NCBI GenBank assembly: GCA_900551325.1
Contig: URVM01000002.1
Span: 186,001 to 250,000, forward strand
DNA length: 64,000 nucleotides
Origin: an uncultured Eubacteriales bacterium
GTDB lineage: Bacteria > Bacillota > Clostridia > Lachnospirales > Cellulosilyticaceae
Direction of reading: 5' to 3'
Below, piece after piece: positions 45,680 to 54,672 of this stretch. The position numbers were made by a program, and so were the translations under genes. Each line of letters begins with the position of its first letter. The first letter of the stretch is position 1. A model generated the notes under the pieces. That model saw nothing but the letters and a program-made list of their open reading frames with translations. It was not told where the DNA came from and made no database searches.

Positions 45680-46561
45680 TTATAATTTCATTAAATATTG
45701 CCCAATCTCATAGCTCAGCTTAAGTGCTGTTGGAATGAGTTCATCTGGTAAACGGTTTGCATAGTTATGAGCTTCAAAACAAAAATCACCTTTATAGTCA
45801 ATTTGTTTTAAAGTCCTTACAACTGCTTTCCAGTCTACTTTACCAAATAGTGGCATCACATGCATTAAATCATGATCAAAGGCACTGTGTGTATCTGAAA
45901 CATGTGTTGCTTTTAAATAAGGTGCAATGTGTAAAAGAGATTTTACTTGATCTTGTTGCATAATATCTGCATGTTCAAAATCCCAGCAAATTCCCATACG
46001 CTTATCATTAAAGGCCTCAACAAAGTCTACTAACTCCTCTGTTGTTACACCGAATTTTCTATGTGGTGCAATACCAATATCAACCATATTTTCTACAGCT
46101 AATTCCATATCATATTTTGTACTCACTTCTAAGAGCGCTTTAAAATATTCAATATTTTTTTCTCTTGAAGTCTTTACTAAAGTATTGCTGGTAAAATCAG
46201 TGTCTGGATGAGATACACAAAGCTTTGAGCCTACTATAGCACAACAGCGAAGTGATCTTTCTACAAGTTCTTGATGACGTTTATATTCTTCTTCTGATAA
46301 TCTATGGTTTAAGAAGTTAAATGTATAGGCATGACATTGACCAAATGTAACACCTAATTTGGCAGCTTCATTGGCAACAGAGTAAATCCACTCTTCCCAT
46401 TTATCTGTTATAAATGGTGAATGAGGTAAAGACCAATCATAAAAACTAATATCAAAACGGTCAAACCCTGCTGCACTTGCTAATTGTAAAGTCTTCTCTA
46501 AAGTAAAAACTTCACCACTTGGACGTTCACAAACAATATTAGATGATGTTGCTAATTTCAT
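45680..46561 (-). CDS. Sugar phosphate isomerase/epimerase (xylose-isomerase-like TIM barrel)
   Basis: 293 residues of the AP endonuclease 2-like TIM-barrel family. Metal-site motifs include CVSHPDTDF, LAVENMVD, MGICWDFEHAD and ATHVSDTHSAFDHDLM, then GDFCFEAHNY. Members isomerise or epimerise free or phosphorylated sugars. It overlaps the nucleoside hydrolase gene by 4 bases (ATGA), so it probably acts on the sugar released by that enzyme. The exact sugar is unknown. Last gene of the operon; terminator follows directly. Confidence 0.82.
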   Translation of the reverse strand: MKLATSSNIVCERPSGEVFTLEKTLQLASAAGFDRFDISFYDWSLPHSPFITDKWEEWIYSVANEAAKLGVTFGQCHAYTFNFLNHRLSEEEYKRHQELVERSLRCCAIVGSKLCVSHPDTDFTSNTLVKTSREKNIEYFKALLEVSTKYDMELAVENMVDIGIAPHRKFGVTTEELVDFVEAFNDKRMGICWDFEHADIMQQDQVKSLLHIAPYLKATHVSDTHSAFDHDLMHVMPLFGKVDWKAVVRTLKQIDYKGDFCFEAHNYANRLPDELIPTALKLSYEIGQYLMKL

Positions 46562-47475
46562 GCGAAAAATACCCTTTCTAATAATAACTGAATATATCTT
46601 TCAAAGTTAAAGGTTTTGGCAACTTCTAAGTGCACAATATCTGGATGCGCCTTAAATGTAATCGTATCTTGGTTTAGCTCTTTCTCACAATCTATACAAA
46701 TAGTACCTGTTTCAAAGGTAGCTATTGTAGGATCTACTACATAGGCCATTGGTATGGCATCTACTAAGAGGCTATAAGGCTTCAATCCTGTCTTAAGATT
46801 AAAGTCAATGGCTTGTTTTAAAAAGTCAAGTCTAGAGCTATGTTCGGCTATTTCTATAATCCTATCTACCATGTCATTGTGTAATTGTGATGTAACATCT
46901 AAGCCTAATGCTTTAAATTGTACACCTGATTCTATAACAATTTCAAAAGCCTCTGGGTCTACAAGTACATTCCACTCACATCTTGGTCTACCTGTAAACG
47001 CTTCTCCTAAAACTTGATAGAATCCAGCCATAGTCACTACACTTACTTTGCTCCACTCTAAGTGTGGTGCTTTCTTGATGGCACTTGCAAGATTTGTCAT
47101 TGGTGCTATTGAAACGATTTGAATAGTATTATATTTCTCGATTGATTCTATAATGAAGTCAATTGCATTTTTATCTTGTACCTGAATTGTTGGCATAGGT
47201 AAACTGCTTCCACCTAGTCCATCCATACCACAATAGGTATCACTAAATTTGAGTACTCGCTTAAGTGGCTGGGATGCCCCTTCATAAACAGGTATATGTT
47301 TTTTATCACATAGTTCTAAAATTCTAAGTGCATTTTTTGAACACACATAATTTTGTGCATTACCTGCTACTGTAGTAATTCCAAGCAATTCTATTTCATT
47401 TGAATGAAGTGCCAACATAATAGCAATGGCATCATCAATTCCTGGATCACAATCTATAATTATTTTTTTCATCAT
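46558..47475 (-). CDS. Nucleoside hydrolase (IunH/RihA-like)
   Basis: 305-residue hydrolase that cleaves the N-glycosidic bond of nucleosides to give base plus sugar, in the cytoplasm. The metal-binding signature DCDPGIDDA at the N-terminus, TVAGNA, and a ribose-binding CEWNVLVDPEA region match the inosine-uridine nucleoside hydrolase family. It follows the binding-protein gene of a CUT1-type importer, so the importer may bring in nucleosides or nucleoside-like glycosides. Base specificity cannot be read off. AAGGG precedes the ATG. Confidence 0.9.
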   Translation of the reverse strand: MMKKIIIDCDPGIDDAIAIMLALHSNEIELLGITTVAGNAQNYVCSKNALRILELCDKKHIPVYEGASQPLKRVLKFSDTYCGMDGLGGSSLPMPTIQVQDKNAIDFIIESIEKYNTIQIVSIAPMTNLASAIKKAPHLEWSKVSVVTMAGFYQVLGEAFTGRPRCEWNVLVDPEAFEIVIESGVQFKALGLDVTSQLHNDMVDRIIEIAEHSSRLDFLKQAIDFNLKTGLKPYSLLVDAIPMAYVVDPTIATFETGTICIDCEKELNQDTITFKAHPDIVHLEVAKTFNFERYIQLLLERVFFA

Positions 47476-47489
47476 TTTCCCTTAAACTA

Positions 47490-47521
47490 ACAGATACAAG
47501 TGCCGAGGCACTTGCATCTGT
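47490..47521 (-). promoter_or_regulatory. Intercistronic hairpin after binding-protein gene
   Basis: ACAGAT..CAAGTGCC and GGCACTTG..ATCTGT pair with a tiny GA loop, between the binding-protein stop and the nucleoside hydrolase start. Confidence 0.7.
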
Positions 47522-47526
47522 GATTT

Positions 47527-48897
47527 TTATTCTTCTATTGGATTTGCACGATAGTAATCATTGATTGCTTGTGCAGTACCTTCTACAATCGTTGTATAAG
47601 TTTGATCTTTATTAGCAGCACCTGTTCCAAATGCCATCATTGCATCTTTAATAACTGTTCCAACTGTGCTTGAGTTTGGACAGAATGATGGAACAATAGT
47701 TGCTGGTGTATTTTGTAAAGTTTCAAGTGGTGCATTAAGAAGTGGTTGCTTTTCAATTGCTGCTTTATAAGCATCAAGTTCTACTGTTTTTGTATTAACT
47801 GGTACATATCCTGTTCCATCTAACCACATTACTTGTGCTTCTGGTGAAATCATGAATTGTACAAATTCCCATGCAGCAGCTTTTTTAGCTTCATCATCTC
47901 TATCTAACATATAAAGACCTGATCCACTTGGGTAAGCACCACCTACATCATTTGCATTTACTGTTGGGATTGGTGCTACTCCCCACTCAAAGCTATCGCC
48001 TACTAAGTCAGCAATTGTTTGAATACGTGAGCTTGTCATAATAACCATTGCATGCATACCTGTTGCAAATTCTTCATTGATACTATCACGTGTTGCTTTA
48101 TAAGCACCTGATTGGATTACTTTATCCCACTCTGTTAAGAAGTTCATTAAAGTTCCATTTTTATCTGCTTCAAGTTCTGTCATATGCCCTTCATGACCAC
48201 TTGCATTATTTCCAAAGTAGCTTCCATCAGCCCCTTGTGTTGCAATCCAGTTTTCAAGTTCAAATTGATCTACTCTTACGTTAAGACCAAATTCAGCATC
48301 TGTCTTTTCCACAAGTGTAGGCATGATATTTGCCATTTCTTCAATTGTTTCAGGTACCTTAGTAATACCTGCTTCATCAAAGTATGTTTTGTTATAGTAA
48401 AGCATAAGTGCTGATGCAGCATATGGTACACCTATCATTTTTCCATCAATAGTATGAGAAGACACTGCATTAGGAATTAAATCTTCTTTTTTTACTAATG
48501 AGTTTTCAGATGTAATATAATCTTCAGCCCATACAGTACGTTTATAATCACGAATTAAACTTACACTTTCTCCATAAAGTTGGATAACATCTGGCATATT
48601 TTTTACGTCATCTGTTGACATTGCAGCTGTTAAACCTTCTGTCCCTGGCCAGTTTTGGAAAACTGGTGTTACTGTAATATTTTTTTCCTTACCTACAGTA
48701 GTATTAAATGCCTCTACTTGTTTATTAAGGATTTCACCAAATATACCATCCATAGAATGCCAGAAAGTAATTTCTGTAGTACCTGAATTTGTACCTTCTG
48801 TTGTTTCAGGAGTTGCTGTTTTGGCATTTCCACAAGCTGTTGTTGTAAACATCATTGTTGCCGCAAGACCCATAGCTAGTATTTTTTTAAGCTTCAT
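47527..48897 (-). CDS. Extracellular solute-binding lipoprotein (CUT1)
   Basis: 456-residue family 1 binding protein. The lipobox TTAC puts the lipidated cysteine at residue 22, followed by a Thr/Glu-rich linker. Typical elements include ITFWHSMDGIFGEILNKQ, PDVIQLYGES and IGVPYAASALMLYYNKTYF. It captures the substrate for the two permeases just upstream (48926-50628). It is the third gene class in the order permease, permease, binding protein, so the usual gene order is inverted. Linked nucleoside hydrolase suggests nucleoside or N-glycoside cargo (inference). Confidence 0.9.
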   Translation of the reverse strand: MKLKKILAMGLAATMMFTTTACGNAKTATPETTEGTNSGTTEITFWHSMDGIFGEILNKQVEAFNTTVGKEKNITVTPVFQNWPGTEGLTAAMSTDDVKNMPDVIQLYGESVSLIRDYKRTVWAEDYITSENSLVKKEDLIPNAVSSHTIDGKMIGVPYAASALMLYYNKTYFDEAGITKVPETIEEMANIMPTLVEKTDAEFGLNVRVDQFELENWIATQGADGSYFGNNASGHEGHMTELEADKNGTLMNFLTEWDKVIQSGAYKATRDSINEEFATGMHAMVIMTSSRIQTIADLVGDSFEWGVAPIPTVNANDVGGAYPSGSGLYMLDRDDEAKKAAAWEFVQFMISPEAQVMWLDGTGYVPVNTKTVELDAYKAAIEKQPLLNAPLETLQNTPATIVPSFCPNSSTVGTVIKDAMMAFGTGAANKDQTYTTIVEGTAQAINDYYRANPIEE

Positions 48898-48925
48898 GTT
48901 TGTGTCCCCTTTCGGTTTTCATATT

Positions 48926-49750
48926 CTATTCTTTAACAGCACCTGACATCATCCCTGCCACAATTTTTCTTTGGAAAAGGACAAATACAAGTACTGTAGG
49001 AATTAATGTAACAACTACACCTGCCATAACAGGTCCAAATATTGCTGATTCTCTATCTTTAAGCATTGTAATACCAACTTGAATAGTTCTCATTTCATTT
49101 TGGTTAGCTACAAGCATTGGCCATACATATTGATTCCATACATTAACAAATGATGAAATAAACACTGTTACAAGAATCGGTTTTGATACTGGAAGTAATA
49201 TTGTAAAGAAAAATCTTACATTACCACAACCATCCATATGAGCTGCTTCTTTTAAAGATTTTGAGAAAGTTAAGAAACTCTGTCTCATTAAAAAGATATT
49301 TGCAGCTGATACAAGGAATATTGAGCACATTCCAATATAAGTATTAATTAAACCTAGCTTTGATATAGTTGAGAAATTAGATACGATTAATACATCTGGT
49401 GGCACCATAATAGTTGCCATTGTTAATGCAAAAAGTACTTTTTTACCTTTAAATTCAAAAAAGGCAAAGCTAAATCCTGCCATAGTTGCGAGAATTACCC
49501 TAGATACACTTGATATAGTTGCAATCACTAAAGAGTTCCACATATAACGTACTAAGGGTGTTCTTGTAAACGCTGTAGCATAGTTATCAAATGTTACTTT
49601 AGGTGGCAATAAGTTTGGCGGATTAGAGAGTACATCTCTTTGTTCCATTAAGGATACTGAGAATGCATAAAATATAGGGAACAAAATAATTAATGCTAAA
49701 AATATACAAAGGAGTTGGATTAATATATCACTAATTTTTTTGGTTCTCAC
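48926..49750 (-). CDS. Carbohydrate ABC transporter permease, MalG type
   Basis: About 274 residues starting RTKKISDILIQ. The start is a GTG overlapping the previous gene's stop as GTGA, with AAAGGGG ten bases upstream. A TTG start 9 codons earlier (49777) is less likely. Six hydrophobic helices, and the EAA loop LKEAAHMDGCGNVRFFFTI followed by LLPVSKP. It pairs with the MalF-type permease to transport the cargo of the nucleoside operon. Confidence 0.9.
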   Translation of the reverse strand: MRTKKISDILIQLLCIFLALIILFPIFYAFSVSLMEQRDVLSNPPNLLPPKVTFDNYATAFTRTPLVRYMWNSLVIATISSVSRVILATMAGFSFAFFEFKGKKVLFALTMATIMVPPDVLIVSNFSTISKLGLINTYIGMCSIFLVSAANIFLMRQSFLTFSKSLKEAAHMDGCGNVRFFFTILLPVSKPILVTVFISSFVNVWNQYVWPMLVANQNEMRTIQVGITMLKDRESAIFGPVMAGVVVTLIPTVLVFVLFQRKIVAGMMSGAVKE

Positions 49751-50628
49751 TGATAATGCACCCCTTTCTTCTCCCAAGCAAAACCTAACATTGTTACAAT
49801 AAATGTCATAACGAATGCAATGATTGCTGCTGGGTTAGCATTTGTATAGTTTCCTGTTGCAGCTAACTGCTTATAGATATACTGCATAATAGTCTGAGTT
49901 GCTCCGAATGGACCACCATCTGTTAGTACATTGACTAAACTCATCATCATCATACTATATGCTAAATCTGTTATGATAAGATAAAACATAGTTGGTGAAG
50001 TAATTGGTAAATAAATACTAATTAACTTTCTAAAAGGTGTTGCACCCTCAAGATCTGCACTTTCTATTAAATCTTCTGGCACACTTCTTACTGCTGATAA
50101 CATAAAGATAAATGCATATCCTGTTGATAACCATATTTGAATAATCCCAATAGCTATTAAGGCTACTTTAGGATCTGTTAACCAGTTTACATCTATTCCA
50201 AAAAATCCATTAATAAAACCTAAAGAAGGTACATAAAGAAGTTGGAAGATCATAGCTGTAACAGAGGATGCCATTGCCATTGGAATAGCAAAACTTGTTT
50301 CATAAAATGCAGAAGTTTTACGTTTTTTATTTGCTAATAGAGCAAGTAAAAAACCTAATACTTTAGATATAGGCACTGTCAATATAACAAACCATATTGT
50401 ATTAAAAATAGCTTGTACAAACTTTTCATCAGAAAGAATATATGCGTAGTTTTCGAATCCTACAAACTTCTTTACATTTCCTAATGAATCTACAATAAAA
50501 AAGCTCTTAAAAATAGTTTCAATAAATGGATAAAACGTAAAAGCACCAAATAAAATGAATGCTGGAGCTAACCACAGGTACGGTTCTATCGTCTTAATGA
50601 AACCCTTCTCTTTTTTCATGTTTAACAT
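49747..50628 (-). CDS. Carbohydrate ABC transporter permease, MalF type
   Basis: 293-residue permease. First helix about 16-36, and EAA loop IESADLEGATPFRKLI followed by YLPITSPTM. Region GGPFGATQTIMQYIYKQL is typical. The ATG follows GGAGAATCTAGA and overlaps the HAD gene stop by 7 bases, so it is coupled. Partner of the following MalG-type permease. Confidence 0.9.
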   Translation of the reverse strand: MLNMKKEKGFIKTIEPYLWLAPAFILFGAFTFYPFIETIFKSFFIVDSLGNVKKFVGFENYAYILSDEKFVQAIFNTIWFVILTVPISKVLGFLLALLANKKRKTSAFYETSFAIPMAMASSVTAMIFQLLYVPSLGFINGFFGIDVNWLTDPKVALIAIGIIQIWLSTGYAFIFMLSAVRSVPEDLIESADLEGATPFRKLISIYLPITSPTMFYLIITDLAYSMMMMSLVNVLTDGGPFGATQTIMQYIYKQLAATGNYTNANPAAIIAFVMTFIVTMLGFAWEKKGVHYQ

Positions 50629-51446
50629 TCTAGATTCTCCTTAAATTGCTTTTTCAAATAAAATTTATTTACAGCCTCTAAAACACCTGCAGAATTTTCA
50701 TTTTCACAAACGTAGTATGCATGTTTCTTTAATTCTTCATTCGCATTTCCTACTGCTATCCCTTTTCCAACCTGCTGAATCATCTCCATATCATTTCTTG
50801 CATCACCAAGTGCCATTACATTTTCAAGTTCTACTTGTAAGGACCTGGCAACTTTTAAAATCCCTTTTGCCTTAGTTGAATCCTTTGTCATAATATCTGC
50901 TGATCTTGCATCATATCTTACAATATTTAAATGTTCTTTATAAGGTTCAAGATGCTTCAATACCTCATCAATTCTCCCTGGTTTTTGTGGATCGATTAAC
51001 AATAACTTTTGTATTTTTAAGTCTTTCCATTCACTTTCTAGTGGAATATGAAAACGATTATATCTACCAAATTTTTCAATCTGGTTTTGTATGTATGCGT
51101 TATGTCTATAGGCTGTATCCATTAGACCGTCACTTGTTACAATAACCATATCCATACGATCTGCACAAAGCATAGCCTCTTTTAACATGAATGGATCTAT
51201 TAGATTACTCCAAATCAATTCTCCATTCTTCACTCCTCCAGCACCATTATTTACAACAACAGGTAGCTGAATATCAAAATGTTCTATAAACATCTTTAAT
51301 TCCTTATAACATCTTCCCGATGCAATAGTAAAAGGTATTTTATTTGTTCTTACAATATCACTAAGTTCATTAAATGCTTGAGATATTTCTTCTGTCTTAT
51401 CAATTAATGTACCATCTACATCACTAATGATTAATTTAGTATCCAT
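50622..51446 (-). CDS. Cof-type HAD hydrolase
   Basis: 274-residue phosphatase of the haloacid dehalogenase superfamily. The nucleophile motif ISDVDGTLID carries the first Asp, followed by a C2b cap. The metal motif MALGDARNDMEMI marks the C-terminal end. HAD phosphatases of this type act on sugar phosphates or nucleotides; here the operon context suggests a role in the imported nucleoside or sugar pathway. GGGAGAA precedes the ATG. Lies between the GntR regulator and the permeases. Confidence 0.9.
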   Translation of the reverse strand: MDTKLIISDVDGTLIDKTEEISQAFNELSDIVRTNKIPFTIASGRCYKELKMFIEHFDIQLPVVVNNGAGGVKNGELIWSNLIDPFMLKEAMLCADRMDMVIVTSDGLMDTAYRHNAYIQNQIEKFGRYNRFHIPLESEWKDLKIQKLLLIDPQKPGRIDEVLKHLEPYKEHLNIVRYDARSADIMTKDSTKAKGILKVARSLQVELENVMALGDARNDMEMIQQVGKGIAVGNANEELKKHAYYVCENENSAGVLEAVNKFYLKKQFKENLEC

Positions 51447-51469
51447 TGTTTTCTCCCTATTTATGTAAT

Positions 51470-52183
51470 CTAGGCAAATGTTCTTATCTTTAGTCCTTTA
51501 ACATCTGAACACTCATAATCCTCACAGTATTCCATAACCATACCTTGTTGACTATAAGTTGTTCTCCTGATAAATAATACAGGGCTACCTTTCTCAATTT
51601 CTAAATCCTGTGCTATATGATCTGGACAGATGACAGCACGGACCTCTTCATCTGAATATTGAGGAATTAGGCCTGCTTTTTCTCTTAGTAACTTAAATAA
51701 AAATGAAGTGCTCATATCTTCTTTACTAAAATCAACATTTTCAATAAGCTTCTTATTTAAATAACTAATCTGGTAGTTCTCTGGAATACCATTAACTAAA
51801 CGGACCCTTTTAAGGCATATAACAGCTTCTTCTAACTCTATCGCAAGTTGCCTTGCCACACGTTTACTAGCCGTACACTCATATAATGCAATAATTTTTG
51901 ATGTAAGCTTTTGTGACTTAACACGTTCTGATTCACTAAAAGAAAGCTTTCTTCCAGTTCTTCCTTTACTCGTTCCTTGTTCACTTACAAAAGTCCCTTT
52001 ACCTTTCACAGTAAAAAGCACCTTTTTATCCACCAATTCATCAATTGCCTTACGTACAGTTGCACGACTTACATTAAACTTTTTAGCATACACTTCCTGC
52101 CCTTCTATCATTTCCCCTGGTTGGTACACTCCTGTTAAAATATCTTGAACGATATCTTCACGAATTGCTTTATATAGTGCCAT
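51470..52183 (-). CDS. GntR family (HutC/UTRA) transcriptional regulator
   Basis: About 237 residues. An N-terminal winged helix-turn-helix (about 1-70) has FNVSRATVRKAIDELV and TVKGKGTFV. The UTRA ligand-binding domain (about 85-235) has ICLKRVRLVNG, SPVLFIRRTTYS and VMEYCEDYE. Such regulators usually repress their own operon and release DNA when a sugar or metabolite binds. The ATG at 52183 has AAGGGG upstream; a start 6 codons earlier (52201) is possible. Two palindromic sites lie upstream and are likely its operators. Confidence 0.9.
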   Translation of the reverse strand: MALYKAIREDIVQDILTGVYQPGEMIEGQEVYAKKFNVSRATVRKAIDELVDKKVLFTVKGKGTFVSEQGTSKGRTGRKLSFSESERVKSQKLTSKIIALYECTASKRVARQLAIELEEAVICLKRVRLVNGIPENYQISYLNKKLIENVDFSKEDMSTSFLFKLLREKAGLIPQYSDEEVRAVICPDHIAQDLEIEKGSPVLFIRRTTYSQQGMVMEYCEDYECSDVKGLKIRTFA

Positions 52184-52214
52184 GCTTTCCCCTTCTTCCA
52201 TTCAAAATAATCCC

Positions 52215-52226
52215 ATGGCACGCCAT
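52215..52226. promoter_or_regulatory. GntR operator candidate 1
   Basis: ATGGCACGCCAT, followed by GTTGCCCTAAAA. Nearly the same extended word as at 52281. Near-palindromic, about 30 bases before the GntR start codon. Confidence 0.68.
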
Positions 52227-52280
52227 GTTGCCCTAAAATATATAGAGCATTTCATATTATGCTCCATATTTCGCTTCATT

Positions 52281-52292
52281 ATGGCATGCCAT
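52281..52292. promoter_or_regulatory. GntR operator candidate 2
   Basis: Perfect 12-base palindrome ATGGCATGCCAT followed by GTTGCTCTAAAA, 66 bases from site 1, so both lie on about the same face of the helix. Confidence 0.72.
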
Positions 52293-52340
52293 GTTGCTCT
52301 AAAAAATTTTTGAATTACTGTATGAATTTTAACCTTTTCG

Positions 52341-52370
52341 AGTATATCATTTCTTTAATATATGTGTCAA
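52341..52370 (-). promoter_or_regulatory. Promoter of GntR operon
   Basis: On the minus strand TTGACA (52370-52365) and TATACT (52346-52341) are separated by 18 bases. Both palindromes lie downstream of it, so the regulator would act as a roadblock, or another promoter lies nearer. Confidence 0.65.
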
Positions 52371-52390
52371 GTTAACATTTTCCATACAAG

Positions 52391-52457
52391 AAAAGCTGCC
52401 TTAAAGTATAAGCAAGACAAATCCTAAGGGGTAAGCCTATACTTTTGGCAGCTTTTT
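52391..52457 (-). terminator. Terminator of thiamine operon
   Basis: AAAAGCTGCC..AAAGTATA pairs with TATACTTT..GGCAGCTTTTT. The loop contains GCAAGACAAATCC, also found in the two terminators at 56811 and 59670. Confidence 0.85.
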
Positions 52458-52464
52458 CATTAAC

Positions 52465-53127
52465 TTATTTTTTCATTTCCCAAGCTAAATCCCAAAATCT
52501 CATTTCATAGCGAGAACAGTTAATAAAAATATCCTCTAAATGTTTTAGTTGCTTTTCGTTATAATCTTTAGTTAATCTATCAAGGGTATCCATCAAAATC
52601 ATATTCTCTTCATGGTAAGCTTCTGAAGCGTACCCCTGAACCCAGTTTCCATAGAAAGAATGATTAGTAGCACTAGGGTTATTTTTGACAATATTTCTTG
52701 CAATAACTTCATAACTATATGCACAAGATAAAATAGCTGTTAATATTTCAGCTTCACCTTCTTCATAAGCTATGCGAAGCATATAAGAAGTATAAGATAA
52801 GTTATCAAGAGCTACAGGTGTCTGATCAAGTTCTTCTTGACTAATGCCAAATATCCCCATATAACCTTTATGAATATCCATTTCACTATCTGCTAGTAGA
52901 TGTACATAAGATGAGAATAACTGCATAATATCTAGACTTTTGGCTTTGGCAATACCAATAGCAAATACTTTAGTGTATTCAATTAAGTACAGAAAGTCCT
53001 GTATGATATAATACTTAAATTTCTCCTTATCAAGGGTAGCGTCCTGTATCCCGCATACAAATGGATGCTTGTTATAGTCCTCCCATATATTTTTCGTTGC
53101 TTCAAGAAGCCTTTCGGTAGTTTTCAT
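52465..53127 (-). CDS. tenA: Aminopyrimidine aminohydrolase / thiaminase II
   Basis: About 221 residues. TenA hydrolyses 4-amino-5-aminomethyl-2-methylpyrimidine from degraded thiamine so the pyrimidine can be reused. The catalytic C135 (SCAYSYE) and D44 (IIQDF) match the positions known in Bacillus TenA. The ATG at 53127 has GAGGAG upstream; an in-frame ATG at 53142 is less likely. Last gene of the operon thiM-thiE-thiD-tenA. Confidence 0.93.
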   Translation of the reverse strand: MKTTERLLEATKNIWEDYNKHPFVCGIQDATLDKEKFKYYIIQDFLYLIEYTKVFAIGIAKAKSLDIMQLFSSYVHLLADSEMDIHKGYMGIFGISQEELDQTPVALDNLSYTSYMLRIAYEEGEAEILTAILSCAYSYEVIARNIVKNNPSATNHSFYGNWVQGYASEAYHEENMILMDTLDRLTKDYNEKQLKHLEDIFINCSRYEMRFWDLAWEMKK

Positions 53128-53152
53128 AGTATTTCTCCTCATTCTATTTTTA

Positions 53153-53953
53153 TTATTTTAAGCTTTCTATGGAAGCATATCTAAAAGCATGATTCATTGG
53201 TCCACTTCCAGCACCAAGATCAAGCATCGCTGCTAAAGCACCTGAAATATAAGCTTTTGCATTTTCAACAGCAGTAAATAAATCTTGCCCTTTTGCTAAA
53301 TTTGATGCAATGGCACTTGAGAGGGTACATCCTGTTCCATGTGTATTCGGATTATCAATTCGCTTCCCCTTAAACCAACGATATTCACCTGATGCGAAAA
53401 GTAGATCATTGGCATCATTTAAATTATGTCCCCCCTTACAAAGAACAGAACATTGGTAAGTTTCACTTATATATGCTGCCGCCTCTATCATATCCTCAGC
53501 ACTTGTAATTGCCATCCCTGATAGTACTTCAGCTTCTGGAATATTCGGTGTTACAAGGGTAGCAAGAGGTAATAATTTTTCTTTCATAGTATGGATAGCA
53601 TCATCACAAATGAGTTTAGATCCACTAGTTGCCACCATTACAGGATCTACTACAACATTTTCAGCCTTGTACTGGGCTAGTTTATCAGCAATGACTAAAA
53701 TAAGCTCCTTTGAAGATACCATCCCTATTTTCACAGCATGTGGACGAATATCTGTAAATACACTATCAATTTGCATACCCAGAAATTCTGGTGTTATTTC
53801 ATAAATTCCTTGAACACCTAAGGTGTTTTGCGCAGTGAGTGCTGTAATAGCACTCATAGCAAACACACCATGAGTCGTCATAGTCTTAATATCTGCTTGA
53901 ATACCTGCTCCCCCGCTAGGATCACTTCCCGCTATTGTAAGTGCTGTTTTCAT
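53153..53953 (-). CDS. thiD: Hydroxymethylpyrimidine/phosphomethylpyrimidine kinase
   Basis: 266-residue kinase that phosphorylates HMP twice to HMP-PP. Ribokinase-fold motifs: TIAGSDPSGGAGIQADIKT at the N-terminus, VVVDPVMVATSGSKL, TPNIPEAEVLSG and the catalytic-anion loop THGTGCTLSSAIA. GGAAG precedes the ATG. It supplies the pyrimidine half of thiamine for ThiE and belongs to the salvage operon. Confidence 0.95.
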   Translation of the reverse strand: MKTALTIAGSDPSGGAGIQADIKTMTTHGVFAMSAITALTAQNTLGVQGIYEITPEFLGMQIDSVFTDIRPHAVKIGMVSSKELILVIADKLAQYKAENVVVDPVMVATSGSKLICDDAIHTMKEKLLPLATLVTPNIPEAEVLSGMAITSAEDMIEAAAYISETYQCSVLCKGGHNLNDANDLLFASGEYRWFKGKRIDNPNTHGTGCTLSSAIASNLAKGQDLFTAVENAKAYISGALAAMLDLGAGSGPMNHAFRYASIESLK

Positions 53954-53996
53954 ACTCTACTTCCCTCCATTTTTCTAAATTCTTTATGTAATAATC

Positions 53997-54641
53997 TTAT
54001 TTTCCTTGTACCATTTCTTTCGCAAGTGCACGTAAAGTGGCACACTCTAATTCAATATTTTCTACTGCAAAAATAGCAGATACAAGAGCTACACCATCTA
54101 CGCCTGTCCCTGAAAGCTCTAATATATTAGATTGATTAATGCCTCCAATGGCAACTACAGGAATAGATGTGGTTTCACAAATTTCTTTCAAGGTTTTATG
54201 GCATACTGAATGAGCATCTAGTTTGGTCGTTGTTGTAAATACTGCACCTACACCTAGATAATCTGCTCCAGCTTTTTCAGCTTCAAGTGCCTGTTCTACT
54301 GTTTGAACAGAAACGCCAATCATCATATCTTCTCCTACTAAAGCACGGACATTTCCAGCTTCCATATCCTTTTGTCCAACATGGATACCATCCGCTCCAC
54401 ATTTAATAGCAATTTCTACATGGTCATTGATAATAAATGGCACATTATATTTGGAGCAAAGTGCTTTCATTTCTATTGCCTCTCTAAGAAAGGCTTCCTT
54501 ATCTAACTCCTTTTCTCGAAGCTGAATACAAGTAGCTCCACCTTTAATGGCAGCTTCCACTTGTTCAAGTAAAGTCATATCACCTGTCCACTTACGGTCT
54601 GTTACAGCATAGAGTAGCATTGTTTCTTTTTTACACTTCAT
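53997..54641 (-). CDS. thiE: Thiamine-phosphate synthase
   Basis: 214-residue TIM-barrel enzyme that joins HMP-PP and thiazole phosphate. Motifs: LYAVTDRKW, CIQLREKELD, FIINDHVEIA, GIHVGQKDM, YLGVGAVFTTTTK and VVAIGGINQ near the phosphate-binding end. GAGGTAAAG lies upstream of the ATG. It connects the products of thiM and thiD. Confidence 0.95.
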   Translation of the reverse strand: MKCKKETMLLYAVTDRKWTGDMTLLEQVEAAIKGGATCIQLREKELDKEAFLREAIEMKALCSKYNVPFIINDHVEIAIKCGADGIHVGQKDMEAGNVRALVGEDMMIGVSVQTVEQALEAEKAGADYLGVGAVFTTTTKLDAHSVCHKTLKEICETTSIPVVAIGGINQSNILELSGTGVDGVALVSAIFAVENIELECATLRALAKEMVQGK

Positions 54642-54672
54642 ATTCTTTACCTCTTAATTTTATTTTTCCAAT

